64,000 bases of DNA from Polytrichum commune (taxonomy: Eukaryota > Streptophyta > Polytrichopsida > Polytrichales > Polytrichaceae). The notes under the pieces were generated by a model, which saw only the letters and a list, made by a program, of their open reading frames with translations, made no database searches and was not told the DNA's origin. Shown piece by piece: positions 11,122-25,300 of the stretch (position 1 is its first letter; each line of letters opens with the position of its first letter). The translations under genes were made by a program, and so were the position numbers. Location: positions 69,976,033 through 70,040,032 of the forward strand of contig OX485804.1 in NCBI GenBank assembly GCA_950295325.1, written 5' to 3'.

Positions 11122-14100
11122 TTGCTGGAGGACCTCCTACGCTCCCTCTCCATCCGCCCCTCCATCCCACTTTCATTCTCCCCACGCACCCCCGCCCGCC
11201 TGCCTGCCTGCCTTTAGGTAAGAGTTATGTAAGCCATTCCATTCAATGCCAGCTCAACCTGCCATCAATATGAGTTGGAGACCTTCAAGAGAAGAGCCGT
11301 ATTATGCACATCTCTACGGCTCGAATTATGCCCGTCATCCTTCATCTTCACCAAACCATTCTAGACGTCATGTTTTTCTCTAGAAAGGAAAGTCGTGTGC
11401 AAAGGGACTCCATCGTTCACCGCATTCCAATCTTGGTTGCTACGATACTCATGGCTTTATGAGCCTATGTTGCATACTATGAAACTCTAGACTACCTATG
11501 CATTTGTGCGGCTCGAATCATGCCTTTTATCATTCATCTTCACCAAACCAGTTTGGGTGTCATCTTCTTTTAGAAAATAAAGTTATCTGCAAAGGGACTC
11601 ATTTGTTCACCAGATCCCTACGCCGGTCGTGATGGTAATCATGAGTTTACAAGCCTATGTCACATATTAAAGGCGAGCAAGGTTAGGTGGTAGCCATCCA
11701 CTTGACACCCAAGTTATGGTGATCGTTGGCACTACGTAGATGTATGTCACTAATGAGCATGTGTGTGGATCAAGGTGTGGGTGGGATCAACTGTGAATCG
11801 ATGTGAGGGATATGTTGCATGAAGAATGGAGAATTGTTGCTCATAACCGGGTTGTTCACAAGCAATGTAACATTGATGGCCAAAGGTCGGCAATATTGGG
11901 CGATATGGGAGTTTTGTTGTAGTTTCATCCTAGGTTAATTAACGTTCTCACTCTAGAGTCTCACAAACCAACAACTCCCACGTCAACAACGCTTTTCAAT
12001 TCGATTGGTTTCACTTGCTTAGTCATATCACAATGTTACAGTGCCATGTTTAGTGATATAGCATCAAATTTTAAGTGTCATAGCAACTGATGATAGCTTG
12101 ACGGTATCACAGTAGAGGATCTCTTGGAGAATTGACAATGGTTCAAACGATTGCATGTAAAAACACAAATCCAACACCAACGAAAGAACACCGATGAGCA
12201 ACTTTGCCAATCTCTACTAGCTAAACTATGTGCTAGATTGTGGATCCACACAGACAGAAAAGGGTATTGTTGCAAATTGTTACCAAGTCCCTATGAAACA
12301 TCTGACATTCACAAAAAGAGAATATTGTTGTAGAGTCCTACTGAGTGATACAAAGTGATATTGAATCACATAGAAGTTTGTTGAATTCTAGCAAGTCCAT
12401 GCGAAATATCAAATGCTCACAAAATTGCAGATTTGACACCAAACCTTCTATGGGCATAATGACCACCACATACACAACAGATGGCACATGTCACATGTTC
12501 CCTCAACCCCCTTCTTTTGTTGCATTTGTAACCACTATTTGTGTTGCAATCAATTAGTAGATACTCTCACAGTGTAGTAATAGGAAACAATGAATCTAGG
12601 GTTGAAAATATCTCAAATCTTAAACATTGCACAAATTAAGTTATTAATACAATTGAGACGATCAACATATAAATTGGGTAACTTTTTAAGTACCCAACTT
12701 GCCAAAAGACTATCGGGCACCAAGAGAAAAATTTCCCTTCCAGCACAAGGATAGGTGATGAAAGGATTTAATAAGAAAAACCATGACCCCCCCCCCCCAA
12801 TTCCCCCCAATCACAAAGGTGCTCAAAGCCCATCTCCGTTGACCACTCCAACAACATGTCAAGCACTACTGGCTATAACAAGTTATAATAAACAACAAAT
12901 TGTTTGCTCGTGTTACTTCTTCATTCATTGAATTGGCTCACTGAGAATAAAATTGTCTAGTCAACAATATTTTTTTCACACAAAAATGTTTCAAAACATT
13001 GGATGAAAATATGAAGGAAAATTACCCTAAAAAGATAACATTCGAAAACGAGATGACTCTAATCAGGTATAAAATTAATTCAATTATACATATGATAAAG
13101 TTTACAATATTAACAATACTAATGCTAGCCTTAGAAGGTCATGTTGAGGGTGGACGACAAGAAAAAATTTAAAGCTCCATAGGACCCATGTTCTATTCTT
13201 GTATAGCTTGCCATTCCCATGTTAGGACCCATACATGAACACATCATCATGGATTTTTTTCTCCTATTCTTGGTCTCATTGGAGTTTGGGTTTTCACTTG
13301 GGAACATATAATTTGTGGTTGGGAACTTCTTGGAGCCGCGAGGTTGTGGGTTATGGAATATATATATTCGGAATATGTATTGGGATCATAAAATTTATGA
13401 CAACACATTAAAGACAAGATCCACCTCCAAGCACCAGATGGTTGTTCCCAACCTTTCAAGGACAACTATAATGTATATATATATGGTATATGAAGTAATT
13501 AGATTAAAATTAATGTTTTAATAATAATAACATGTTCTTAAAAACATTCCATCAACAAGGTATGGGATATGAGATAATTATATCAAAATAACAATTCAAT
13601 AACAACAATAAAAATCATTGCTATTATTTCACATTATATTTAAAAAAATCAAAGTATCAAATAACATCAACATAGTTCAAACAATTTCGTGTATGAGGAA
13701 GGAGGTTTAGGTTTCACTATAATACAATCAACAATTGTTGTAAATGAAGGTCACTACATGCGTAACTCTAGTTCTACATTTAAAAATCACCAAATAATAA
13801 GAAAAAGCAAGAAAACCAATCAGGCAAGGCATTTTATTATTTTCAACATTATTACACCAGATTTCAGAATATTTCAATTGTATTATGTATATACAAATAT
13901 TCATTAATTGGTGTGTATGTATTATATATATATATATATAAATGCACCTAAATTTCCCTTAAAAAATGATCATCAATGACATGAATGAATTAAACTCGAA
14001 ATGAGTAATGGTCTAAAGCTAGGACATTATATTACAAGGTGGCCTCAAGCCTCAAACTTGTGCATAAAGGTATCAGTGTAAAAAGATGTTAAAGGTGACA

Positions 14101-15537
14101 GGATTTACCTCTCAAAAGAGGAAAATTGCACTTTCCAGACATTCTTTGCCTCTCCCAAAGAAAAACCTCATGAGAGTGCGAGGCATGAGTGGGGGGGTTT
14201 CCATCACGGAGGGTAGCAATTGTAGGCATAAGAAGTGCTTAAATCAATTACACTTAATGATGGTTGATCATGCATAATAAACCTAAAATGTGTATGAGGA
14301 AGGTTTTCTCAGGCTGCCTGAGGGTTGCAGGTCACAGGCCCCGACCTTATTCTACAGAACACCCCTCCCCCTAAAAGCTCGTTGGTTAGAGGTTACCGTC
14401 CCACTTTTGGAAGCCATGGCCAATTTCAAGAACAATGATTTAAAGGTTTGGGAAATTCCCACTCTCATGAATAATTGAAATTTCATATTTGCTGATTTCA
14501 ATCTCATTTGTTTAATGGTATCTTGAAAAAAATATGGAGAGATGGTAGAGCACCCAGTAATCAAAATGGGACATTCGTGGATGCTTATTCTAATTCGTGA
14601 ACAAAGAAAGAATAGGCTGTCCCTTTGACATTGGGATCATTAAAAATCTGAAATCGTATTCAAGTAGTAGTAAAGCAACGTGTCACCTCACCCCACCAAT
14701 GACAATATACACCCTCCTTACAGTCCTCATCCTCCAATAACAATATACACTCTCACCCTCCTTACACTTCTTAAAAGTGATCTTGAAAATGCACAAAATT
14801 GCTCAGATATTGATGGTTGATGCATAAGAAAAGGCCCTCTGAAGAAGAACCCAATAAAAGGCATGATAAGTATCAAGACTTGAACTATTTGCATTACAAT
14901 GCTGTCACATAGGACAGATATGCAGAGTATCAGTCTGACCAAAAAAATAACAAAACTGCAGAGAGCCTTAACACACTTAAGTGTATCATCCTTAGTGGAT
15001 TCACCATGATCAATTCTTAATACAGTAGTCTTTCCAAATTTGAGGCAAAAGAGTGACTCATATAAACAACCCATGGACAAACTCGCAGTCCAACCTTGCA
15101 CTGTCGAACCCTGGATATTTGCTAGAAAGCAAAAAGGACAAACTTCCAGAACAGAATAGAGTCCTTGCATGTCTGCACAAGTGAAACAAGTGCAACAAGG
15201 AATGGTGTCTACCCTGTCTCAGGCCAAGAGATGGACATGCATCAACATTGTACAGTACTCATAATGTCCTGAAACCAAGCTTTGTAGTTTTAATACTCGC
15301 CCGATACTTTGGGTTGTCTATAGTTATGCAGGCTTGAGAACCTTACAAGATGAAATGGAAGAGATTGACAATTCTTTTCTGAAGTCATCATGCAATTACG
15401 GCATTCTTTTAGACTTCAGAAAAATCATTCCCCTCAATTGTTGGTCACAAATGTGAAAGATTGTTGTCAAAGATCCTCAGATAAAATGTGCAGATTTGTC
15501 TTTCAACTGCATGAGCTGGCTCTGCCTCCTCACCAAT
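11122..15537. other. Intergenic DNA, largely AT-rich
   Basis: No gene is recognised. Two imperfect direct copies of about 250 bp lie at about 11280-11450 and 11480-11670 (shared words: TGCACATCTCTACGGCTCGAA-like, CATCTTCACCAAACCA, GCAAAGGGACTC, TTCACC). A 12-base C tract is at 12787-12798 and an AT dinucleotide run at about 13922-13940. The part from about 14.7 to 15.5 kb should include the 3' flank of the MCTS1-like gene. Confidence 0.45.
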
Positions 15538-17417
15538 TTAATCGAGGTGAAGCGTCTGGAAAGCAAAGATTTTTCATCAGCAATATGGTACAGAAAGATA
15601 AAACTCATTCATTCCCAACTAGCACTTAGAGTTTCAGTGAAATTTAACTTTTAGAGGCCAAAGCTTGAGATTTCAAATTGCTGTAGGGTGCAAACCATCA
15701 AGAATAGGTTCCTCTTTCAATTCCAAACATCCTGAACCCAAAATTGTGAAAAACAAGGGTTTCCTGTACTAAGTTTTAAGTTTGACCTCCCCTCACTGTA
15801 GAAGCAGGACTGTGATTGTAGCATACAAATGTGCATGGCATGTGAGCATAATTGTACCTTCCAAAGCCCATCGTTAAGGTAGTGCATGTTGTCCACTCCA
15901 ATTCCTTTGTTGATACTCTTTCTGCAAAGGGCGTTATCAACAACTTATGCATCCAACTCATCATGCTCCCAAGTTCAAGAGCAACACAACCGTGAATGTC
16001 CACATATCTAGAGTAACCACAAGCAACTTCAATGAAAAATGGTCATAGTTGAACAGACATACATGTCTTGAGCAGACATTTTGGTGTAACCAATGGCAAG
16101 CGCATGCTCCTTGCCTTCAGCCATAATTGCCTGACAGGGCCACCAATATTAGGTCCCACAACCCAGATGCTTCCCAGATTGGTGAAATGAGTGTGATCAA
16201 AGGAGTTGCTAACAGTATATTGATCACTTCAACAGCCTGATAAATTTATGAGATGATTGGTGTGCCATAATTCATAACAGGACATTGCAACCCAGTAATT
16301 TCTAACAATACATTATAGAAAGTGAAGAGTGGGACGAGATGTGCTTACCACAGGAGCATCTGCAGGCACATCGTCATCCAATGCGCCACCAGCAGAAGTC
16401 AATCCTGGGCACATGATGTTGGCCCCAGCCAAGACAAATTTAATGGCTCCTCTATCAACACGGAACTTTTTCATGATGCCAGGATCTGAAACCACATGAC
16501 AGGCATTAGGATAACTTGCACAAGTGACACTCCTGTGTCTCAAACAATGATGCCATAAGTATATCTAAGTATATGAATTGAAATTCACAAGACAAGAAGG
16601 CTCCAAATTCCAGGAAACTGATGACCACTGTGAGAAAGCAAAGTGCCTTGCAATGACTACAGGCGAAGGAGCCAAGGAGTACACTGATGAAGAAGACGTA
16701 GTGTAGGCATGTAAGGGCCATCCCGCACGTTGAAGAAGAGAGGAACATTGTTTACGACAACCAAGTTAATATGGTTCTGGCTGCCTCAACACCAGAGAAA
16801 GATAAGACCCAGTCAGAGAACTCTCCACACCAACCTGTCAACAAGTCCATCGCCCTCAATTGCAATTGCAAAATTTAAGCGACAATCTTTACTTCACAGA
16901 GAGACAAACGAATTAAAAAAGCACGATGCAGAGTGTGCTACTGCAACTCCCGAAATTGCCAATTTATATACAACTTCATAAGTTTGATTGACGAAATGAT
17001 AAAAAGAAAAAAGAAATAAACCCACCACTTGGCGACTATTAGGGGAGACTTCTTCGGAAGCATTTCATCCAGCAGCGGCTCCAAATCGGGATACTGGACC
17101 AGCACAACCACTTACTCCTTCAACCCAAATTCAAATTGCCTACTTTCATTCATTCGCACTGAAATAAATGCACACTAGCGTCTAGCCGGACAATGAGTCC
17201 CAAGAACTCACCTCATCTGCGATATTTTGCCGAATTCTTCGTTGAACAGAGGCCTTCACTTGATTCTGACCAGTTACCTCCTCGGAGGTGAACCTAAAAT
17301 TCCACCACAGCTCAGTTATAACCACGCAACCCTAACACGAGTGCTCTTGAGACAAAACTAGGGTTTCCATGAGCAATCCAAATTAGAGGCGAGATCATCC
17401 ACTTACTTCTTAAACAT
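15538..17417 (-). CDS. MCTS1/MCT-1-like PUA-domain translation factor
   Basis: Eight exons are inferred on the minus strand: 17417-17407, 17293-17212, 17093-17026, 16780-16683, 16485-16349, 16130-16063, 15921-15858 and 15555-15538. The product is 181 residues, the usual family length. It starts MFKKFTSEEV, has LPKKSPLIVAKC and PLFFNVRDGPYMPTLRLLHQ in the N-terminal domain, then a PUA domain (about 92-171) with VDRGAIKFVLAGANIMCPGL and HYLNDGLWK near the end. MCT-1 pairs with DENR to release deacylated tRNA and mRNA from 40S subunits and to promote reinitiation; that role is taken from the family. The first coding exon has only 11 nt. The last exon (TLHLD then stop) was chosen for its pyrimidine-rich acceptor, frame and resulting length, and it is the least certain part. 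Confidence 0.88.
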
Positions 17418-19461
17418 GGCTGTGCAGTGGGTGGCCGAAAAGGATTTGAAGAGCAAAATTAATGCGTGGCGCAGGATGAGATTCGCGCACAAGAGGCAGC
17501 GATGTCGGAGAATGCTAGGGTTTGGTGAGAGAGCAGGGGTTTGGGGTTTCCAGAGAGCTGGAGTTCCTGAGATCCAAGACGAGGGCGAATTGTGTGACGT
17601 CAGAAATACACGGGTGTCGTCACCTAGCTACAACTCACTTGTTCAGAGTAAGGGCCACTTCACACTCGAGCCAAGAGCCGTAACCACGAAATTGTGAGAG
17701 CCCAAAACAAAGTGTCCAAAGGCCGTCCCAAGCCACCTCCAAAATCATGCAGTGTGGTCATAAGGGAACACACACTGTCATGGATGATGGATGAGTTCAT
17801 CCACTGGCTAAAACCCTACCTTCTCTTGTCATCAACTTGTGATGATATATTGTCACGGATGATTGAAATTTGGATGGAAGTTCACTTGGTAAGTGACAGT
17901 AACTACAACACCATAAATTTATAATCCCCCAAAAAAAGTTTACAAGGAACGACAAATCATGTTGGGTTAACATTTAGTGTTTGGTGACAATATACCATGG
18001 TTTGCAATTAGTATTGAGCAAGACAATCAGAATTGGTGACACTAAGTATCATAGTTAGTGTAGCTCCACCAAATTGGGCTCAGGTACCACTCCTCCTTGG
18101 CTTGGTAGCGTTGAGTCAAACAATGGCAAGGGCCATGCCGCAATTCCCAACAATGTAAGAACGGGCACTAATGGGAGGATTCGTCTTGATGGCCTTGTGT
18201 CCAGTAATCTCCCGATTAAGTATGCACTTTCAACTAGAGCCGTTGGTGCACACTTAGTTGGTAGGTGCGTATTTTACTCATATGGTTTTCTAGACCTTCT
18301 GATTCGATGAATCGTAATGGAAAACAAATGAAACCTGAGGCAACCCACTTGACTGAAACCCAACGATGTGAAATCATTGCAAAGTTGAGCAAGCTGAACG
18401 GCGAAGTGAATCGTTTGAGACGTTTCAGCGAAACGTTAACAAATTGACATTGAATGTCAAGCATAAGAAAATTTCATGCATTTGCAGCAAATGACTATGC
18501 ATGACATGTTCAAACAATAAAGTATGAACCCTGATTTCTGTCAAAAAAAAATTGCGCACTTAACCGGGATGCGTGCTTAATTGGGAGATTACTATAGTCT
18601 CTCTCTTGCTTTAGCACACCACTTTGGGCTCCTTCCAAGCAATGCGAGCTTTCCTTACTCATGTAACACATACATCAAATAAGCATAGAACACCTCACAT
18701 ACCTTGTCTTGAATAAAAAAGAAAGCTTGACTATAACCAACCCCCCCTAGTTGACATACCCCCATGGACCCAAACACCCACACATGATTCATCAAAAACT
18801 CACAAACAACAACACCCCCCCCCCTTTTGAGACTATTATTTAAAGAAGCCCACCTCAAGGAAGGTAAGAAGCACGCTTACCCTGTCACTTGATAAAATAC
18901 AATCAAGGTAAGGAAGACCGTGCTCCCATTCACGTCGGTGCAAATATAAAAGCATTGATGTTATTTTGATTCTATTTACGAGCTTTCCTGACGTTTTCTC
19001 TTTAAAAAATTCTTCACCTCTCACTTATTGTTCTTGGTTCTACAAGCGCTTTCTCTTTCTTCTTCCTATCCTTGTCCGCCTCCAACTTCTGCCATTCACT
19101 TCTTCCATGCGCTCGATTTCAGAAGTGCTGGAAGAGTCAAGAACCTTGGAACCAGTGATGGGGAAGATTTTTGGGCATACTAATCGGTTGAGATCCTAGT
19201 GTTTGGAAGTCCAACCGGTTACATGTTCACATCCTTTGGTTTTCCTTCATTAAATTGGGGTATATTCTTCTATAGATTCCTCTAAACTGATCGATAATTT
19301 TCCTGCAATCTTGAACTTCAACTTGTTATTATTTCTCAAATTTAACCAGTTCATCTGTAACTAACTGCCGGTTCTCCCCAATCATAGCTTGGAACCAATG
19401 AAGCTTCAAGTGCATGTATCGGAACGTCCAAGAGTGAGTTCAAAAATAGTTGTGCATTCTC
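17418..19461. other. Upstream flank of MCTS1-like gene and intergenic DNA
   Basis: The first 250 bases should hold the MCTS1 leader and promoter; a CTAGGGTTT telobox-like motif sits at about 17516-17524. Beyond that no gene is recognised. A 10-base C tract lies at 18825-18834. ORFs of 60 to 93 codons on both strands show no motif. Confidence 0.4.
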
Positions 19462-20036
19462 ACATTGAAGGGCGCTTCACACTATGGCCGAAGGTCGAGA
19501 GGCGGTCGATCTCCACCAATCAAATTACAAGAAACCAAGAGTTTGGCCTCTCGACCCTTCACACTATGGTCAAAGTCCAAAGGCCCTCGCGTTACTTTTT
19601 GAAGAAGGCGACGGACTCTCGAAGGAAGTTTGGGTTGGACGGGAATGGAAACCCCAAACTATGGTCGAGAGGCCGTCGGTTTTTTTCGTTGAAAAATCAA
19701 TCATTGACAAGATCTTGGCCGTTAGATTGGAGGGATTATTTTCAGCAAGGAATAAAGTTGGATGCTCCTTTGGGTTTTGGACTTTGGGCTCAGCCTTTGG
19801 AGGCTTCACATGATGACCGTCCAAGTCAAGAGGCCGTGGGAGTTCATGGCCAAAGGTTTGGACTTTGGGCTTGGCTTTTGGAGGCTTCACACTATGCCCG
19901 GCCGAAAGCTCCACTTATTATATTTAATTGGCTATGTATTTTCAGCCCATTTCTTTGGACTCTCAACAAAGTTTGGCCACTCAATCCCACGGCCTCTCGA
20001 CTTGGACGGCCATAGTGTGAAGCGGCCTTGAGTGCT
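19462..20036. repeat. Inverted-repeat element of about 570 bp with internal subrepeats
   Basis: The left end (from about 19466) reads AAGGGCGCTTCACACTATGG followed by CCGAAGGTCGAGAGG. The right end, 19990-20033, contains its reverse complement: CCTCTCGACTTGGACGG then CCATAGTGTGAAGCGGCCTT. Variants of the CTTCACACTATGG and GTCGAGAGGCCGTCG words recur internally near 19560, 19657, 19805 and 19890, at spacings of about 80-97 bp. Terminal inverted repeats, small size and lack of a transposase suggest a MITE-like non-autonomous DNA element. I could not identify a target-site duplication. Open frames up to 208 codons here come from the repetition. Confidence 0.65.
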
Positions 20037-22310
20037 CGGATGATTACTTGCTCCTCCACATCGGTGGACACATCACATGTTTTGCTTGGATGTAATGCTA
20101 GACTTCCTTCATAAACCACCTCACCATCAAGGTCAACAATAGTGATGGTGGTGTCAAATCTACACTAGAGTATAATTTGAAGATTGTATATAGAGTTGGC
20201 TTTTGAGGAGGACTTATGAGCTATATCCGTAGATTGGGAACATGCAACATTGTCATTGATCGTCACGACTTTGTTTTTAAAACAATTAATTTAATTCCAA
20301 GAACATTCATTTGAAAGAATTTTGAATCATTCCAATAAAGGTCGAACCTTGAATTTTGGTTTGGTTGATCAAAATTGTAAGCTACATAAAACGCTAGAAG
20401 TTTTGAAATTGTAGTATTTTCCAATAATTAAAATGTTTATATCAAGAAAAGATTATAAGATTGTCGAGGAAGATCACATTTGAGATTTTGTTAAGTGCTT
20501 ATTGAATGGAAGTGAGGTTATAATTCTTATAGAGATGAAGGGGAATCAATCTTCCATATTTTTGTGGTGGTGGTGGTGGGGGGGGGGGGGGGGTCTATAA
20601 GTTTGAGTAAGTTGGATCAACAAAATCAAACTTGCAAAAACCAAAAATAAGGAGGAGACAAAGGAACCCCTTTCTTGAGGTATAGGAAGGACATTTTTAA
20701 AAGGTGGGAGTGTAGTTGTCATCACCTCAGGTTAGTTTGGCCAAAATTACATTAACCAGTGTTGTGGGTTCATTTGGCATTAGGAAGAAATGGCTTCCAC
20801 GGATATGAATGAGAAGGGAGTATGTTAATTGGAGTCTACAATTACATATTGGGAGGGAGTTCTTTATGCCTTGAAGACCATGATTGAAGATATAATAACT
20901 ACTTTGATGCATGGTTTCTGGCCTTGATCAAGAATCATCAGAACAAATATTGATATGTACTTGGATAATGGTGCAGTGCGTGAAGAGCATGTGGTGCATG
21001 AGCCATTTGTGGGGTGTCTCTGATTGCCCAACGGCTTCACATCAAGCTACGTTATTTTGTCATGAAGGGTACTTCATCTTTGTGCATCTTTATGATTTTC
21101 ATACATTCATACAAATGGTTGTTCAATTACCCCTGTTGTGCTTCTAGGCTTCAAGTTGCGGTGACCTAGTTCATTGCCACTCATCGGAACATGTAGCAAT
21201 CAAAGGTGTGTGTGTGCGCATGTGTGTTCAATGCAGCCACGAGTCTTAGCTTTGGTCATGCGTTTTATATGTGTCTGTGTGTGTGTGCCTAATTTGGATG
21301 CTTATTTAAACGGACACCTAGGGGTGTGGTCGTGGTGATGGACATTAAAAAGACATGTTTAAAGAAGAAGATTAGATTACATGCTCAAAACTTCATACCC
21401 ATTTTGAGCTCAACAATCAGTATAATTGGGGGGCCTACTTGATTGTTTTATGGCTTTGAAAAACCAGAGCAAAATGCTCAAATATTTCCACAGATTACTA
21501 CTAAAATCTCATATCATATTCAAGGATCCAAGAAAAATACTAATGCTTAATTCCAAGTTGAGAATCATGGCAAACAACAAAAACTAATTATTTGATTATT
21601 TAAGATACGTTTACCTTAGTCCTCTTCAAAATGATGCGAAGATGCGTTTGTCGTCTTGCATGTTCACAACTTTAATTGCACTTAAGCAAACGAATTTGGT
21701 TCAATATAAAAGTGTTATCTTTTCTTAGGTTATAAAACAATGTGGGTTGTGGGTCCATTGGAGATGATAATCTTCATTCTTAGGGAAGGTTTTATTTGCA
21801 CTTGCTCCCTCAGCATTCTGGTGGTAAGCAATAAATTTAAGTCACTTATTCTCCTTCAGCATAAGGCCAGTATAATCAAACGCTTATAAGTAATATGTAT
21901 CTCACTCTAGTATTGGTCCAGACTATTAAAGTAAAAAAAACATCTGTTCCAATCTTTGGATGGATGCTGCAGACCCTGAGAAGAACCAAGAAAGAGAACA
22001 AATTTACCCTGTCCTGATGACCTCCCTATCTCCCAAACACTGGACATGTAGTGTGGTCGTCAAAAAACAGTTGAAACTATTTGCAATTATTCCCACATAA
22101 CTTTTGAACACAAGCTTCTAGCTCTGATTGACTTACCCTATCTATGCCTCGAGATGATCTCTCTTGTGGTACTAAGATGGACCATGTCACATACCAAGAA
22201 AAAGGAAACTCCTGCGATAATCGACACTCCAAAAAGTGCAGAATGAAAACAGAGAAAGTGATGGAAATTTTCTTTCTGTAAAATTGAGTGGGGCAAAACT
22301 ACAGATACCT
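20037..22310. other. Intergenic DNA and 3' flank of CYP38
   Basis: No gene is recognised. A 16-base G tract occurs at about 20578-20593 after a GGT repeat. A short GT-rich run is at 21275-21290. About 21320-21450 is a partial copy of the element duplicated at 3.2-3.8 kb. Sequence near 22310 should contain the CYP38 3' untranslated region. Confidence 0.4.
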
Positions 22311-25300
22311 TCAAGCTGCACCAACTTTGTAGCTCGGGTTAACTAAATTGTCAAGACCATTTGTGACTCGTATGCTTTCAATCACATCACCTACCTTAAG
22401 ATCAGCCAACAAGTCCTGATTCTCAGTTACATAACCGAATACTGTATACCGGCCATCAAGAATGTTGGCATTACTAGGCGTCAACTCACTTTCCTTTAGC
22501 AGCCAAAACACTTGACTTGAGGCTGAATCATTATCAAATTCCTGCAATTCAACCAAAAAGTCATATGACTAATCTAACACCAATTTTCATGAACTGTCTA
22601 TCTCTGCTAACTCATCATGTAACAAATCCGAAATGTGTCAGCAGTACACTTATCACAAGTTCCATAACATGCTTACCCAAATCTACCCTAAATGTACACA
22701 TTACAATATCTTCAAAGGCATATTTACATGTACCCCCATCTTTGTAATATTTCAAAGTTTCCGTTCAAGAACCTAAGATTGACTCAAAAAGTACATCAAA
22801 AACTGGATCTTTATCTGGGCATTTTTATTGCCAGAAATAGGTCTTCATGTATTACTTAAGAAAACGGGTGTAGCTGCTGATTGATGCCAATAAAAATAAA
22901 ACCAAAAACCGCAAGTGGAGTATACATGGCAAAAGTTATGTATATTACCTCTCGTGCCATGGCCATTGTACCAAATGCATTAAAGGGTAGTGTTGTTGTT
23001 GCCTTGTATTTACCAAGCTCCTGCAATCAAAGCCAAGTAACTCAACAATCATAATGATAAACCTCACAGAATTTTAAAGACTTTGTTGGTAGAATATGAC
23101 ATCAAAAGTAAAATGCCATTGCAACACAGTGACTTTGATTGGTAACCTACACCAATTACCCTCATTTGTGTACCTTCCCAATACAACCCAGAATCTCAAC
23201 ATGAAGCACAATCATCAGGTAACGTGTCATCCTAATAAAATCCAGTGCCCTTTGGAAGCAAGTATACAATGTAACAAAAGAGAGAAGTCACGTACCTCAA
23301 GAGTTGACCCATAAATGGGTTCCTTCTCACCATCAACCATTATTTCCAAAGGAATAGTCCGGACCTGGCCAGTAGCAGGGTCCACAAAACCCTCTGCAGG
23401 TCCCTGGGGGTCCCCAGTTTGTACAACAAAACCATCCGCTGCAAAACATAAAACACACACGCAACCAAAGACTTCAAATACGTCCAACTATTTGCACCAG
23501 AATCAAATTGAAGTCACCTGACTGCAAGTTCACAAAAAGAACATAAAAATAATAGCCTCTCAATCACCTAGCAGCTATCTACACTTCAACATACACCTCA
23601 TTCTGACAGCAGTCATCATGATTCCTATAGGCAAAGCACAGCAACAGGTTTCTGGACATCTAAGGAGTCCACAGCATCTGAAAGGCCTCAATGACTGAAC
23701 AAACTCTCACGCAGTTTTTGCTCGGTAAAACCGCCATACGCACCAATGAGCAAATAATTAGCAACTTGATTCAACTAACCTCTTTGGATTTCCATGCCAT
23801 CATAAAATTTACGCTCAACGAGGTCAATAAAGTTGCCTGCTGTCACAGGAGCATTGTAGCCGTCTAAGACAATCTGAAGAACAGCATCTTTGATGTTTGG
23901 GTTGTCCTTCACATTTACTTTCATTTCAACGGTGGCACGCCCCTTCAAAAGTGGTCTGTTTGCAACATCCTTTGGGACCTCATAGGGAAACTTGGCTACC
24001 ATGGATTCTTCAATACTGCACATAACTAACCAATTGAGATTGTCAGAAAGAAATTGTCACCATGTCCTCCCAATCATGTTAGGTATTAAGTGTCCATTCA
24101 ATAGAACGAATTTCAAAGAAAGTTATAGGGGCCATGAATCAAAGACATTGCCAACAGACACTAGAGCAACACTTCATTCTAATGCAGTTTCTCTCCATGA
24201 GGCTCACGGACTCTCAGAGGAGAACGTATGCACCAAAGTTGCCTGTTGAGATAATGACAACAAACACTTACTCGCCAACAATGTGAAGGAGCTCCTTCTG
24301 CTTTGGAAAGACCACAGATCGGTCCTTTTGTTCCAACACTTTTTGATACTCCTGGAGCCCTTCGTTCAATGATTCCACAAGCTTTGCACCCTCCTCCTTT
24401 TTTGCATCAGCTATATCAGCCACAATTTGGGACTTATTCTGGTTTAACACTCGAGCTGCCTGTCGCACACTCTGAAAGATCCCTCACATTGTTCCCTTAC
24501 GTAGTATTAACATCTCATGTAAAACTTGCCCCTACATTGACATAAGTGAAAGCAATAACAATCATGAAAAAGTCTCATGTAGAGATGGAGACTAACATCC
24601 CCCAAGTGATATGAAAACTTAACCAGGTGACCCAGGTGGCTTGACTGTCAAGAACTTCAAAGGGACCACCAAAATGTCAATGCCAAGATAACCTGTAAGA
24701 CAGGGCAATTGAGACACCAATTACAAAGAACACCAGTTGTGGGGAAAATGTGAAGGTCGAAGGACATCATCTGCATACCCTTTCAACACTTCCAAGAGCC
24801 TTTTCACCAGGGACCTTCATATCCTCTGTAATCTCTTCAAGAGATTTCTGGACTTCTTTGATTTGCTTGTTGTTGATAGGCAAGGCATACCGTAAGAGAG
24901 CATTTGCATCCTTAATTGGTGGACCTGAAATCAGGACACTCAATTCAGATATGACCGGCCCCCTCTCCAATGCAAGTACGTTGGCTGCTGATGACCAGGG
25001 CAGGATCAAGGCCGCTGCCACTGCCATGCATAAGGCACTATTTTGAAGAGATTTTGCAAAGACATTCGTTATCACTTCATCCTCCTGCAAGATAGGACCG
25101 TGATGCTGAGGATTCAGATTTCTCCATGATTGCAATTGATGGAAAACGAAACCAAAAGCCAAGCTCTGATATGATCTATTATGAGGTTTGAAGTCATAGT
25201 TTCGCATATGATGTTACTGATTCGGTGATACTTATTGGTTCACATCCGGAAAGACACTAGAGCGAGCCAGGTGAAAATCAACTACTGTGCCTGAGGTAAT

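Noticed and set aside
14727-15170. 147-codon minus-strand ORF downstream of MCTS1-like gene
   Set aside because: It is hydrophobic in places but has no family signature or splice context; probably chance in 3' flanking DNA.
19389-20031. 208-codon plus-strand ORF
   Set aside because: It lies inside an inverted-repeat element with internal periodicity; several frames on both strands are open for the same reason.
24750-25046. Plus-strand ORF of 98 codons
   Set aside because: It lies wholly opposite CYP38 exon 2.
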